The notes beneath the pieces are model-generated. The model saw only the letters and a list, made by a program, of their open reading frames with translations. It did not search any database and was not told where the DNA came from. Both the position numbers and the translations under genes were made by a program. From contig NZ_NKHR01000017.1 of NCBI RefSeq assembly GCF_014467285.1, forward strand, positions 30,824 through 94,823: a stretch of DNA of 64,000 nucleotides. Direction: 5' to 3'. Source of the stretch: Xenorhabdus sp014467285 (GTDB lineage Bacteria; Pseudomonadota; Gammaproteobacteria; Enterobacterales; Enterobacteriaceae). Positions 7,785 to 16,881 of the stretch are shown here, piece after piece; positions within the stretch are counted from its first letter, which is position 1, and every line of letters starts with the position of its first letter.

Positions 7785-8874
7785 AGTTGCTTTATATTGC
7801 CGCCCGGGTTTTGAAAAAGAGTGTGCGGCAGAAATTACCGATAAAGCGGGTAAAAAAGAAATTTACGGTTTCGCCCGTGTGAAAGAAAACAGCGGATATG
7901 TGCTGTTTGAGTGTTACCAGCCTGATGATGCCGATCGTCTGATTCGTGAAATCCCGTTTAAGGAATTGATTTTTGCCCGCCAAATGTTGGTTGTGGGCGA
8001 GCTGTTGAAAGATCTGCCGCAGGAAGATCGCATTACACCGATTATTGGTATGTTGACGGGTGTGATTGAGCGAGCCGGTGATCTGCGTGTAGAAGTCCCG
8101 GACACCAATGAAAGCAAAGAGTTGATGAAATTCTGCCGTAAGTTTACGGTTCCATTACGTAATGCGATGCGTCAGGAAAAGCTCTTGCTGGCAAAAGAAA
8201 ACGACAACCGTCCCGTGATCCATGTGTTTTTCATTGCCTCAGGTTGCTGCTATGTGGGGTATTCCTACAGTAACAATAATTCCCGTTTCTATATGGGGAT
8301 CCCTCGCCTGAAATTTCCATCTGATGCACCAAGCCGTTCCACGCTGAAACTGGAAGAAGCCTTTCATGTCTTTGTTCCTTATGATGAGTGGGAAGAACGT
8401 CTGTGCAGCGGCCTTCATGCTGTGGATCTCGGTGCTTGTCCGGGAGGTTGGACTTACCAGCTAGTAAAACGCAGCATGTTGGTTCATGCGGTAGATAATG
8501 GCCCGATGGCTGAAAGCTTAATGGAAACCGGTCAGGTGAAGCATCACCGCGTGGACGGTTTTAAATTTGAGCCGTCAGTAAAAAACATTTACTGGCTGGT
8601 TTGTGACATGGTTGAAAAACCTGCCAAAGTTGCACACTTGATGACAGATTGGCTGGTAAAAAGCTGGTGTCGTGAAGCGATCTTCAATCTCAAATTGCCG
8701 ATGAAAAAGCGTTATGAAGAAGTGGATCACATCTTGCAGAAAATTGAGTCGCAACTGAAAGAGAATGGCGTAAATGCTCAAATTCAGGCAAAACATCTGT
8801 ATCACGATCGTGAAGAGATTACAGTACATGTTCGTCGCATCTGGTCTGTTTATGCAACTGAACGGGATTATTGA
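7777..8874 (+). CDS. rlmM: 23S rRNA 2'-O-ribose methyltransferase RlmM
   Basis: 365 residues (E. coli 366). It methylates the 2'-OH of C2498 in 23S rRNA using SAM. An N-terminal THUMP-like domain (~1–170) is followed by a Rossmann methyltransferase domain with the SAM motif VDLGACPGGWTYQL near residue 217 and the KDKE-type catalytic set of RrmJ-like enzymes. It overlaps ygdD by 8 bp. A hairpin and a strong terminator follow. Confidence 0.93.
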   Translation: MNKVALYCRPGFEKECAAEITDKAGKKEIYGFARVKENSGYVLFECYQPDDADRLIREIPFKELIFARQMLVVGELLKDLPQEDRITPIIGMLTGVIERAGDLRVEVPDTNESKELMKFCRKFTVPLRNAMRQEKLLLAKENDNRPVIHVFFIASGCCYVGYSYSNNNSRFYMGIPRLKFPSDAPSRSTLKLEEAFHVFVPYDEWEERLCSGLHAVDLGACPGGWTYQLVKRSMLVHAVDNGPMAESLMETGQVKHHRVDGFKFEPSVKNIYWLVCDMVEKPAKVAHLMTDWLVKSWCREAIFNLKLPMKKRYEEVDHILQKIESQLKENGVNAQIQAKHLYHDREEITVHVRRIWSVYATERDY

Positions 8875-8895
8875 AGGTGATGGATATGGAATAAA

Positions 8896-8929
8896 TTTCA
8901 AGTTGCGGTGAAAATACCGCAATTTGAAA
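8896..8929. repeat. imperfect inverted repeat after rlmM
   Basis: TTTCAAGTTGCGGT (8896–8909) and ACCGCAATTTGAAA (8916–8929) form a 14-bp stem with one mismatch and a 6-nt loop, with no T-run. The TTTCAAGTTGC core recurs in the ATACCC repeat family of this window. Confidence 0.7.
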
Positions 8930-8980
8930 AAAGAAAGCGTAAATAGATAATTCTTTCTTAGGGCTAATTTCCAGCAGATA

Positions 8981-9020
8981 AAAACAGTATTATTTTATAG
9001 TAAATAATACTGTTTTTTTG
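8981..9020 (+). terminator. Rho-independent terminator of the ygdD–rlmM transcript
   Basis: AAAACAGTATTATTTA pairs with TAAATAATACTGTTTT around a 6-nt loop and is followed by a run of T. It isolates prtA from upstream read-through. The remaining ~230 bp to prtA is AT-rich and must hold its promoter; I cannot assign boxes with confidence. Confidence 0.85.
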
Positions 9021-9251
9021 TTATCAAAAAAATTTCATTGAAAAATGAATAATTAAATACATAAACTAAATTTGTTCAATATGTATTCTAAAAAGATATA
9101 TTAATTATTTTTACACGGACAAGAACTAACGCTATTTTATTCTGGAGTTTTATTTCTAAGGGGATCTTAGAAAGAATTTAAAACTCTTGCTCCCGTTATT
9201 ACAAATATTTCGGGTTTTAGAAAATTAATCTTGTTCTTACAGGAGATTTAC

Positions 9252-10685
9252 ATGACCTCAAAGAAAAAATATACCTATTCGGGGTTATCTGATTCTAATT
9301 CTGTTCAGGATGTAAAAGCACTTCTCACAGCCTACGTTCCGAATTACGATTCTTCTATTCGTGTTGATCATAATCCATTTGGCGATAACGCGCCTGATCA
9401 GCTTGTGAGGGGCCAGTATCACTGGTCCAATAAATATGTTAATTCCTCTGGAACATTGGAATTATCATATCATTTTCTAACAAAGGCACCGACTATCATG
9501 CCGCTGTTTAAAGTTTCTGGCTTCAGTGCGTTTAATGAAGATCAGAAAGATGCAGCGAAACTTTCTTTGCAGTCTTGGTCTGATGTTGCCAATATTAAAT
9601 TTACCGAAGTAAGTAATGCTACTAAAGCAAATATCACTTTTGGTTTCTTTGATTATAGCAAAGCGAAAGATTATGCGTTCGCAAATCTGCCACAGGGACA
9701 AAAAACAGCTTATACATGGTATAACGCGAAGAGCCATACTTTTGTGGACAATGACATTGATGTGAATGGTTATGCCCGTCAGACTTTCACGCATGAAATT
9801 GGACATACTTTAGGATTGGAACACCCTGCTGATTATGATGCTTCTGATAAAGTGCGTCCAAGCTATATCACTAAAGCGAAATATTTCGAAGATTCTCGTG
9901 CCTATACGGTCATGAGTTATTTCGGTGAGAAATACACGGGTCAGGATTTCAAAGGTGAATATTCATCAGCACCTTTGCTGAATGATATCTCTGCCATTCA
10001 GGATTTGTATGGCGCTAATATGGAAACTCGTGCAGACGATACCATATATGGCTTTAATTCCAATACTGGCCGTGATTTCATGACTGCAACCGATGCGAAC
10101 AGCAAACTGGTGTTCAGCGTTTGGGATGCGGGCGGTGAAGATACGTTTGATTTCTCTGGCTTTACCCAAAATCAGCGTATTAACCTGAATGAAGGGGCTT
10201 TCTCTGATGTTGGCGGCTTGAAAGGCAACGTTTCTATCGCGCGTGGTGTCGTTATTGAAAATGCGATTGGCGGTAGCGGTAACGACATTCTGGTTGGTAA
10301 CAGCGCAGATAACATCCTGAAAGGTGGTGCAGGCGACGACATCATTTATGGCGGGCTTGGCGGTGACCATCTGTGGGGTGGCGAAGGCAAGGATACCTTT
10401 GTTTATCTGGATGGCAAAGAATCATTGAAAGACAACCCGGATTGGATTCATGATTTTACTTCTGGTGAAGATAAGATCGATCTGTCTTTCTTCAACTTCG
10501 GTAGTCGTGGCGATATCAAATTTGTGGATTCATTCTCAGGCAAGGCGGGTGAAGTGAAGTTCACTTATGACCAAGTGAATGAAGTCACAGATTTAGAGAT
10601 CAGTCTTGGTGGTGATCTGGCGGGCAACGATTTTCTGGTGAAAGTTGTTGGTCAACCGCTGACTGAGGCAGATTTCATCGTTTGA
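9252..10685 (+). CDS. prtA: secreted serralysin-type zinc metalloprotease PrtA
   Basis: 477 residues from ATG 9252, preceded by AGGAG at 9241. This is an alkaline protease of the serralysin family (M10B), secreted by the adjacent type I system. The zinc site is HEIGHTLGLEH (H181, E182, H185, H191), with the Met-turn at SYF/M221 and Y223. Glycine/Asp-rich RTX calcium repeats run ~340–382 (GGSGNDILVGN, GGAGDDIIYGG). The C-terminus ends DFIV, the type I secretion signal with a hydrophobic tail after Asp. There is no N-terminal signal peptide, as expected. It is followed by its inhibitor and transporter genes, as in Photorhabdus and Erwinia. Confidence 0.96.
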   Translation: MTSKKKYTYSGLSDSNSVQDVKALLTAYVPNYDSSIRVDHNPFGDNAPDQLVRGQYHWSNKYVNSSGTLELSYHFLTKAPTIMPLFKVSGFSAFNEDQKDAAKLSLQSWSDVANIKFTEVSNATKANITFGFFDYSKAKDYAFANLPQGQKTAYTWYNAKSHTFVDNDIDVNGYARQTFTHEIGHTLGLEHPADYDASDKVRPSYITKAKYFEDSRAYTVMSYFGEKYTGQDFKGEYSSAPLLNDISAIQDLYGANMETRADDTIYGFNSNTGRDFMTATDANSKLVFSVWDAGGEDTFDFSGFTQNQRINLNEGAFSDVGGLKGNVSIARGVVIENAIGGSGNDILVGNSADNILKGGAGDDIIYGGLGGDHLWGGEGKDTFVYLDGKESLKDNPDWIHDFTSGEDKIDLSFFNFGSRGDIKFVDSFSGKAGEVKFTYDQVNEVTDLEISLGGDLAGNDFLVKVVGQPLTEADFIV

Positions 10686-10705
10686 TGATGTCATCGCGAT
10701 AACTG

Positions 10706-10741
10706 AATGCTGCCGTATGCTTCTTGGTGTACGGCAGCATT
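10706..10741 (+). promoter_or_regulatory. perfect 12-bp hairpin between prtA and inh
   Basis: AATGCTGCCGTA (10706–10717) pairs perfectly with TACGGCAGCATT (10730–10741) around a 12-nt loop. There is no T-run; instead TAAGGAGG, a strong ribosome site, begins at its last base. It may stabilise or process the prtA 3' end, or partially attenuate transcription, so that the protease is made in excess of the transporter; this role is inference. Confidence 0.7.
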
Positions 10742-10867
10742 AAGGAGGCCGCCGTGTTATATCGTCATCTGAAGATAATATCGGTTTTCTTTCGTCCCCT
10801 GTTTCATCAGTATGAATTTTGTGGAACTCCGTTTTATAGGTTGAAGGCATGTTTGCGGAGCGCTTTT

Positions 10868-10927
10868 TTATCGACATTTAATTTATCGACGATGAATTTA
10901 TCGGCATTGAAATTATCGGTAATTTTA
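10868..10927 (+). repeat. four in-frame 15-bp tandem repeats at the inh start
   Basis: Units TTATCGACATTTAAT, TTATCGACGATGAAT, TTATCGGCATTGAAA and TTATCGGTAATTTTA sit head to tail at 10868, 10883, 10898 and 10913. In the inh frame they encode LSTFN, LSTMN, LSALK and LSVIL, building the start of the signal peptide. Confidence 0.88.
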
Positions 10928-11287
10928 TCTCTTTTTTTTGCAGGAGGATGTATGGCGAGTAGTTTGAGACTTCCACCCGCTGATGAGCTTAAAGGGCTAT
11001 GGCAACTCTCCGATGGGCATCAGGTATGTCATATTGAATTGACCGATACCCGTTTACTTGAAGGGTCAATTTGGGCGCTAAAAAGTGACACCTGTGCGAC
11101 AGCGCTGTTTGGTCAGCCTGTTGAAGGATGGCGTCCGGCTCCCGATGGAATCACATTGACGGATGATGACGGTAATAGTCTGGCCTTTTTTGGTCAGGAG
11201 TCTGAAGAACAATGGGTCGCCTACCTTGTTGATGGCAGGGAATTGGTCATGACATTTAGTGGCACAGCGAATGCAGTGACAAAATAA
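10892..11287 (+). CDS. inh: periplasmic serralysin inhibitor Inh
   Basis: 131 residues from ATG 10892; the family (I38, AprI/Inh) blocks serralysin by inserting its N-terminus into the active site. A hydrophobic signal segment (VILSLFFAGG) is followed by CMASS and the mature start SLRLPPADELKGLW. Two cysteines (in HQVCHIE and SDTCATA) can form the family disulfide. The start is uncertain. ATG 10892 has no good ribosome site, whereas TAAGGAGG at 10741 lies 5 nt before GTG 10754, which would give a 177-residue form with a long arginine/phenylalanine-rich extension. FAGGC also resembles a lipobox, so a lipoprotein form is possible. It lies between prtA and the secretion genes. Confidence 0.85.
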   Translation: MNLSALKLSVILSLFFAGGCMASSLRLPPADELKGLWQLSDGHQVCHIELTDTRLLEGSIWALKSDTCATALFGQPVEGWRPAPDGITLTDDDGNSLAFFGQESEEQWVAYLVDGRELVMTFSGTANAVTK

Positions 11288-11348
11288 AAAATCAGGCATG
11301 ATTTGATAACTAATTCGTTTTGCTTCAGTTAATGATAAAGGGATTGCA

Positions 11349-13103
11349 GTGAAATTACGCTTTCCGAAGGATGAAATCACGGATGTTATCCGTGCACGCA
11401 GCAAAGTATTCTGGACTATTGGCTTATTTACAGCGTTTATCAATCTGTTGATGCTGGTTCCCTCGATTTATATGCTTCAGGTATACGATCGGGTACTGCC
11501 ATCCGGTAATGAAATGACTCTGTTGATGCTGACGCTTATCACATTGGGTATGTTTGCCATCATGGGCGGTCTGGAATATATCCGCAGTCAGGTGGTTATC
11601 CGCATTGGCAACCAGTTTGATATGAACCTGAACCAGCGGGTTTACACCGCTTCGTATGAGTCCAACCTAAAAAGTGGCTCAACAGATGCGGGGCAAATGC
11701 TCAATGATTTGGCGACTATTCGCCAGTTTCTGACGGGGAATGCACTGTTTGCTTTTTTTGATGCTCCTTGGTTCCCCGTCTACCTTTGTGTCATTTTCCT
11801 GTTTAGCCCGTATCTGGGATTGTTGGCACTGGTTGGGGCCATTATTCTTATCACGCTGGCGGTATTGAACCAGTGGCTATCCCAGGCACCGTTAGCCGAA
11901 GCAAGCAACCTCTCTTTACGATCAGCCCATCTTGCCAGCACCAACTTGCGCAATGCAGAAGTGATCGAAGCGCTCGGAATGTTGCCGGTATTGCGTCACC
12001 GCTGGTTTGGTTTGCATAAGCGCTTTCTCCATTTCCAGTGCATTGCCAGTGAACGGGCGGCATTCATTGCTGCGCTGACTAAAACAGTACGCATAGCCTT
12101 GCAATCTTTGATTCTGGGTTTGGGCGGTTGGCTGGCGATTGAAGGGAATATCACGCCGGGAATGATGATAGCAGGTTCCATTTTGATGGGGCGGGCGTTG
12201 TCTCCGATTGAGCAGTTGATACAGGCATGGAAGAGCTGGAGTGCGGCTCGTTTGTCATGGCAGCGGCTGGACAAGCTCCTGAAAGCTCAGCCAGAGCGCA
12301 AAAGTGGCATGTCATTGCCCGTTCCCAAGGGCGTATTGCTGTTAGAGAAAGTCTCTGCAATACCACCCGGTAAAACACGTGCCGCTCAGGCATCACAAAG
12401 CCAGACATCACAAAATAAGCAATATGTTTTGCAGGATATCAACCTTGCCTTAAATCCCGGTGATGTATTGGGTGTGATTGGCCCCAGTGCGTCAGGGAAA
12501 TCCACATTAGCCCGTTTGCTGGTGGGTATCTGGCCGGCACAGGAAGGCGTTGTACGACTTGATAGTGCCGATATTTACCAGTGGAACAAAGATGAATTGG
12601 GGGCATCCATTGGTTATTTGCCGCAGGACGTTGAACTGTTTGGTGGCACGATTGCTGAGAATATCGCGCGTTTTAACGATGTTGATCCTGAAAAAGTGAT
12701 CGAGGCAGCACAAAAAGCCGGCGTCCATGAATTGGTGCTCAATCTTGAACAGGGTTATGACACGGTCATTGGTGCCGGAGGGATGGGGCTGTCTGGCGGG
12801 CAAAAACAGCGGATTGGGCTGGCTCGCGCTTTGTATGGTAATCCATCGCTTGTGGTATTGGATGAACCTAATTCGAATCTGGATGATATCGGAGAAAAAG
12901 CGCTGAGTAATGCCATTGCTCAATTACGGGAACAAGGGAAAACGGTGGTGGTGATTACCCATCGTCCTTCATTGCTCTCGCAAACAACCAAAGTTTTGCT
13001 GTTGGTGCAGGGTAAAATGAAAATGTTTGGCCCTTCCCAACAAGTCATGGCGGCGCTGTCTCCGTCACAGCCACAACCAAAAGCGGTCGAACGTGCCTCG
13101 TAA
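11349..13103 (+). CDS. prtB: type I secretion ABC transporter PrtB (PrtD in Erwinia)
   Basis: 584 residues, GTG start at 11349. This is the inner-membrane ABC exporter powering PrtA secretion. The membrane domain (~20–290) has about six TM segments. The ATPase domain has Walker A GPSASGKST (378–386), signature LSGGQ (480–484) and Walker B VVLDEP (501–506). There is no N-terminal C39 peptidase domain, as usual for protease exporters. A Q/S-rich insert (~345–357, QASQSQTSQNKQ) sits just before the ATPase core. It is first of three secretion genes in the same direction. Naming follows the Photorhabdus scheme. Confidence 0.93.
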   Translation: MKLRFPKDEITDVIRARSKVFWTIGLFTAFINLLMLVPSIYMLQVYDRVLPSGNEMTLLMLTLITLGMFAIMGGLEYIRSQVVIRIGNQFDMNLNQRVYTASYESNLKSGSTDAGQMLNDLATIRQFLTGNALFAFFDAPWFPVYLCVIFLFSPYLGLLALVGAIILITLAVLNQWLSQAPLAEASNLSLRSAHLASTNLRNAEVIEALGMLPVLRHRWFGLHKRFLHFQCIASERAAFIAALTKTVRIALQSLILGLGGWLAIEGNITPGMMIAGSILMGRALSPIEQLIQAWKSWSAARLSWQRLDKLLKAQPERKSGMSLPVPKGVLLLEKVSAIPPGKTRAAQASQSQTSQNKQYVLQDINLALNPGDVLGVIGPSASGKSTLARLLVGIWPAQEGVVRLDSADIYQWNKDELGASIGYLPQDVELFGGTIAENIARFNDVDPEKVIEAAQKAGVHELVLNLEQGYDTVIGAGGMGLSGGQKQRIGLARALYGNPSLVVLDEPNSNLDDIGEKALSNAIAQLREQGKTVVVITHRPSLLSQTTKVLLLVQGKMKMFGPSQQVMAALSPSQPQPKAVERAS

Positions 13104-13154
13104 CATGATTCAGCCATATTTAAATTCTTGGGATATTGCTATCTGGGAGTAAAA

Positions 13155-14492
13155 ATGTCCTATCAGACCAATGCAAAGGATGCCCAAAATGAGGCGTCAG
13201 AATTATTGCCGCTGGATGCGAATCGTTACCTGCGAATAGGCTGGTTGGTTATTGGCATTGGCATTCTGGGCTTTTTAATCTGGGCAGCGTTTGCGCCACT
13301 CGATAAAGGGGTGGCTTCTTCAGGGACGGTTGTCGTGGATGGAAACCGAAAAACGGTACAGTCCCCTGTGAATGGTATTATCAGGCAAATTCAGGTGAAA
13401 GAGGGTGAACAAGTCGAGGCCGGGCAGGTTTTGGTTCAGCTCAGCCAAGTGCAGGTTAATGCGCAGATTGATTCTCTGAAACAGCAACTTTATACCACTT
13501 TGGCAACGGAAGCCCGACTGTTGGCCGAGCAACAAGGACAGGATGCCATTGTCTTTCCATCCACATTATTGAATCAGCAATCGGAGCCGCGCGTTCAGGA
13601 TATTCTGGCGTTGCAGAAACAGCTCTTTCTGTCACGCCGTGAGATGTTGCGAAGTGATCTTGCAGGCATGCAACAGACTGAGGAAGGGCTGAATTTCCAA
13701 ATCAAAGGATTACGAGAAGCCTTAATAAGCAAGCGACAGCAGCAGGCTTCACTCAAGGAGCAAGTGACTAACCTGCAACCTTTAACAGAGGAAGGCTATT
13801 TTCCCCGTAACCAGTATCTGGAATTACTGCGTAACCAGAGTGAGTTAAGTGGCAATATGGCCGAGATGTCTGGGCGAATTGGTCAGCTTGAAAAGCAGCG
13901 GCAGGAAACGCAACAGCGAATTATTCAGCGTCAGGCTGATTACCAACGTGAAGTACGCAGCCAATTGTCGGATGTGCAGGTGTTAGCTAATGAATTAGGC
14001 AATAAGCTGGAAACGGCCCAGTTTGATTTGTCTCACACGTTAATTACGGCTCCGGTCGATGGTTCAGTGGTGGGGTTGAACGTATTTACCCAAGGCGGTG
14101 TGGTGGCTTCCGGTGAGAAACTGATGGAGATCCTCCCGGCTCAAAGTACCTTGGAAGTGGAAGCGCGCTTGATGGTGCATCTGATTGATAAGGTAACTGT
14201 GGGGCAGGATGTTGATTTGATGTTTACTGCGTTCAACCAAAACCGGACGCCGAAAGTGACGGCTAAGGTGGCAGTGGTTTCTGCTGACCGGTTAGTGGAT
14301 GGAGTAACAAGGGAACCTTATTACCAGATGCGATTGAAAGTGACCCCTGAAGGAATGGAGAAATTGGCAGGGCTGAATATCAAGCCGGGGATGCCGGTTG
14401 AGGTGTTCGTCAAAACGGGATCGCGTTCTCTGTTGAGCTATCTGTTCAAGCCATTGGTGGATAGAGCGTCTACATCGCTGATTGAGGAGTAA
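13155..14492 (+). CDS. prtC: type I secretion membrane-fusion protein PrtC
   Basis: 445 residues from ATG 13155, with GGGAG 6 nt upstream; an in-frame upstream ATG at 13128 lacks a site. This is the HlyD-family periplasmic adaptor joining PrtB to the outer-membrane channel. A short cytosolic N-terminus precedes one TM helix (~31–52). A lipoyl half-motif (VQSPVNGIIRQIQVKEGEQV) is followed by a long coiled coil (~100–285) and the returning half (LITAPVDGSVVGL), then the β-barrel. Its stop overlaps the next start. Confidence 0.93.
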   Translation: MSYQTNAKDAQNEASELLPLDANRYLRIGWLVIGIGILGFLIWAAFAPLDKGVASSGTVVVDGNRKTVQSPVNGIIRQIQVKEGEQVEAGQVLVQLSQVQVNAQIDSLKQQLYTTLATEARLLAEQQGQDAIVFPSTLLNQQSEPRVQDILALQKQLFLSRREMLRSDLAGMQQTEEGLNFQIKGLREALISKRQQQASLKEQVTNLQPLTEEGYFPRNQYLELLRNQSELSGNMAEMSGRIGQLEKQRQETQQRIIQRQADYQREVRSQLSDVQVLANELGNKLETAQFDLSHTLITAPVDGSVVGLNVFTQGGVVASGEKLMEILPAQSTLEVEARLMVHLIDKVTVGQDVDLMFTAFNQNRTPKVTAKVAVVSADRLVDGVTREPYYQMRLKVTPEGMEKLAGLNIKPGMPVEVFVKTGSRSLLSYLFKPLVDRASTSLIEE

Positions 14493-15889
14493 TGGAGATG
14501 TTGAGGTATTGCGGTTTTGCCAATAAACGTACTTTGCTATTGCCTCTGTTTTTAACGATATTGTTGGTGATGTTAGCTTCCGGTTCCGCGAGAGCCCTTT
14601 CTTTGACGGAAGCTTATGCTCTGGCATTGCAGCATGATCCAACATTTCAGGCGGCCATCAAAGAGCAGGAAGCAGGGCAGGAAGAGAAAAATCTTGGGCT
14701 GGCTGAATTGCTGCCCAAGGTATTGATTAGCTATCAGAATTCACCGAAAAACTGGCAGAAAATGGAATCTCATTCTGTAGATATGCGTGGCCGGAAGGTT
14801 AGCGAAAGCCGTGACCGGAAGTATGACAGCTATAGCGGTGCGATTATTTTGACTCAACCGCTGATTGATTTTGAAGCGTGGGCGCGTTATCGAACCCGTC
14901 AGGCTTATACGTTGATGAGTGATGCCCGCTTTCGGGCGGATAGCCAGCAATTGGCGGTCAGGGTAGTGAACAGTTATGTGGCTGTAGCCTATGCACAGGA
15001 TCGGCTGGAGCAGGTCGTCCGGCAGAGGACTGCCTATGAAGAGCAACTGGAACGCAACCAGAAATTGTTTTCCTCCGGCGAGGGCACCCGCACCGATGTG
15101 GCAGAAACGCAAACACGTTACAGTCAGGTACTGGCCGATGAATTGATGGTACAGGATGAGCTGGATGCCGCAATCCGTGACTTGCAGCTCTTAGTTGGTG
15201 TACCGTTGCCAGTCGGTTTACCGGTTAATCGCTTGTCCAACGCACCACAGTTCAAAGCCATCAAACGGGATATCGGGAGTTATGCTGATTGGGAACAGCA
15301 GGCATTAAGCCAGAACCCTCAATTGGCGGCTGCCCGGCAGAAAGTTGATGTGGCGTATCATGACATTAACCGCAATCGTGCGGGATACCTGCCAAAACTT
15401 GAGCTGTACGCTTCTCATAGCGAAAATAAGTCCAGTAGTGATAACAGTATTGACCAAAAATACCGGACAGATTCTATTGGCTTGCGTGTTTCCATGAATC
15501 TTTATAATGGCGGCGGTACGGCGGCGGCAGTACGTCAGTCGGCGGCAAATTATGGCAAGACTAAATATGAGATGGATGCACAGGCAGGCGAAATCCTGAA
15601 TGCACTGCGCCGTAATTATAATGCCTATGTTAATGGTGAGAAGCGGATACGAGCCTATGAAACAGCGGTAGAAGCGGCTGAATTACAGGTGAAAGCGACG
15701 CAAAAAAGTGTTGCTTTGGGGCAGCGAGTGAATGTCGATGTGCTCAATGCTGAGCAACAACTCTATACTGCGCGTCGTGAGCTGTCTCAGGCTAAATATG
15801 ACTATATGAAAGCATGGATTGGATTACTGAATGAGTCGGGGCAATTAAATGGTGAACATATTAAGTTAATTGCTGATTATTTTGGTTGA
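14492..15889 (+). CDS. prtD: TolC-family outer-membrane channel PrtD
   Basis: 465 residues; ATG 14492 overlaps the prtC stop (TAATG). A second ATG at 14498 lies 8 nt after GAGGAG and may be the true start. The signal peptide (residues ~8–35, LLLPLFLTILLVMLASG…ARA) precedes two repeated OEP helical regions with the typical LTEAYALALQHDP opening. It completes the PrtBCD tripartite exporter. A dedicated TolC homologue in the operon matches the Erwinia/Photorhabdus protease systems. Confidence 0.92.
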   Translation: MEMLRYCGFANKRTLLLPLFLTILLVMLASGSARALSLTEAYALALQHDPTFQAAIKEQEAGQEEKNLGLAELLPKVLISYQNSPKNWQKMESHSVDMRGRKVSESRDRKYDSYSGAIILTQPLIDFEAWARYRTRQAYTLMSDARFRADSQQLAVRVVNSYVAVAYAQDRLEQVVRQRTAYEEQLERNQKLFSSGEGTRTDVAETQTRYSQVLADELMVQDELDAAIRDLQLLVGVPLPVGLPVNRLSNAPQFKAIKRDIGSYADWEQQALSQNPQLAAARQKVDVAYHDINRNRAGYLPKLELYASHSENKSSSDNSIDQKYRTDSIGLRVSMNLYNGGGTAAAVRQSAANYGKTKYEMDAQAGEILNALRRNYNAYVNGEKRIRAYETAVEAAELQVKATQKSVALGQRVNVDVLNAEQQLYTARRELSQAKYDYMKAWIGLLNESGQLNGEHIKLIADYFG

Positions 15890-15902
15890 AATAATTTAAT
15901 GA

Positions 15903-15967
15903 GTGATACCCTGTTTTTATGATGAATTTGCAAAATTCATCTGGAAACAGGTATCACACATTTTTGT
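15903..15967 (+). terminator. long inverted repeat ending the prt operon
   Basis: GTGATACCCTGTTT pairs with AAACAGGTATCAC across an inner GATGAATTTG/CAAAATTCATC arm and is followed by ACATTTTT. It is an extended hairpin in the right place for the operon terminator. Confidence 0.65.
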
Positions 15968-16047
15968 AGTTGCTTCCCGCCTGTATCGGGCGCGTCGGGC
16001 AAAGTTGGCGGTGTTTTTACAAAAGCATAGCCAGCAAGATTAACTGG

Positions 16048-16803
16048 TTATTTATCGGGCAATCTCAATTGCTGTAAATTCCCCTGTAGTGATAAATCGG
16101 TTTTTAATGAAGCGACTTCCCGGCTGATATAAGCCATTTCTTTATGAACTTCTAATTTTTTTCGCCATTTATCTGGTTGGGCTTCCAGATTCTGGAATAA
16201 ATTATCCAGCGAACCGGCTTGTTGTAGCAGGGTGGCGGCTGTCTTCGGGCCAATGCCCTGAACGCCGGGGATCTTACTGCTACTGATGCCTGCCAGCCCC
16301 CAATAATCGGGAAGTTGGTCAGGGGAAACGCCGAATTCTTGCTGAATGAACGGTAAGTCCAGCCAGCGTTTTTGGAAGTAATCACGGATTTGGATATTGG
16401 GAGAAAGAAGCTGGCAATAGCCCTTATCTGTTGAAACAATTGTGACACGATGCCCGGTATTGGCGACTTTAGTCGCCAATGTTGCGGCCAAATCATCCGC
16501 CTCATGTCCTTCTACATGCCAGCAAGCTACGCCAAGTTCACTGAATGCCTGCTTAATCAGCGGCATCTCCTGTTGTAAGTTTTCTGGCATAGCAGAACGC
16601 CCTGCTTTGTAGTCAGGGAAAAGTTGATGGCGCCAGCTATGTTTGCGATCATCTTCATCAAATACAGCAACTGCATGAGTCGGGGATGCGTGGGTGATTA
16701 ATTGTTTTAACGCATGTTCGCAGGCAGGAACGCAAGGGCTTCCCTGTACCGCATGGATGCGTCGAATCAGATTTAGAGCGTCTACAATTAAAAGATGTAT
16801 CAT
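16048..16803 (-). CDS. xni: flap endonuclease Xni (ExoIX-like)
   Basis: 251 residues from the ATG at 16803 (MIHLLIVDALNLIRRIHA), the length of E. coli Xni. An upstream in-frame ATG at 16851 would add 16 residues not found in the family. This is a 5' nuclease of the FEN superfamily, lacking the polymerase of PolA. The metal-site acidic patches are visible (VDALN near residue 8, EGHEADDLAATLA near 100, STDKGY, then a helix-hairpin-helix near 185, GVQGIGPKTA). It is adjacent to ppnN, as in E. coli. Confidence 0.92.
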   Translation of the reverse strand: MIHLLIVDALNLIRRIHAVQGSPCVPACEHALKQLITHASPTHAVAVFDEDDRKHSWRHQLFPDYKAGRSAMPENLQQEMPLIKQAFSELGVACWHVEGHEADDLAATLATKVANTGHRVTIVSTDKGYCQLLSPNIQIRDYFQKRWLDLPFIQQEFGVSPDQLPDYWGLAGISSSKIPGVQGIGPKTAATLLQQAGSLDNLFQNLEAQPDKWRKKLEVHKEMAYISREVASLKTDLSLQGNLQQLRLPDK

Positions 16804-16881
16804 GGTCGTTATATTCCATCCTTGGATTTTATTCCTTGGCACCAGCCTCATTGAATCGTGAAGAGAAAAGGTATCCGTGAT

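Noticed and set aside
8896..8929. Hairpin after rlmM as the transcription terminator
   Set aside because: It has no T-run; the hairpin at 8981–9020, with a T-run, is the better terminator.
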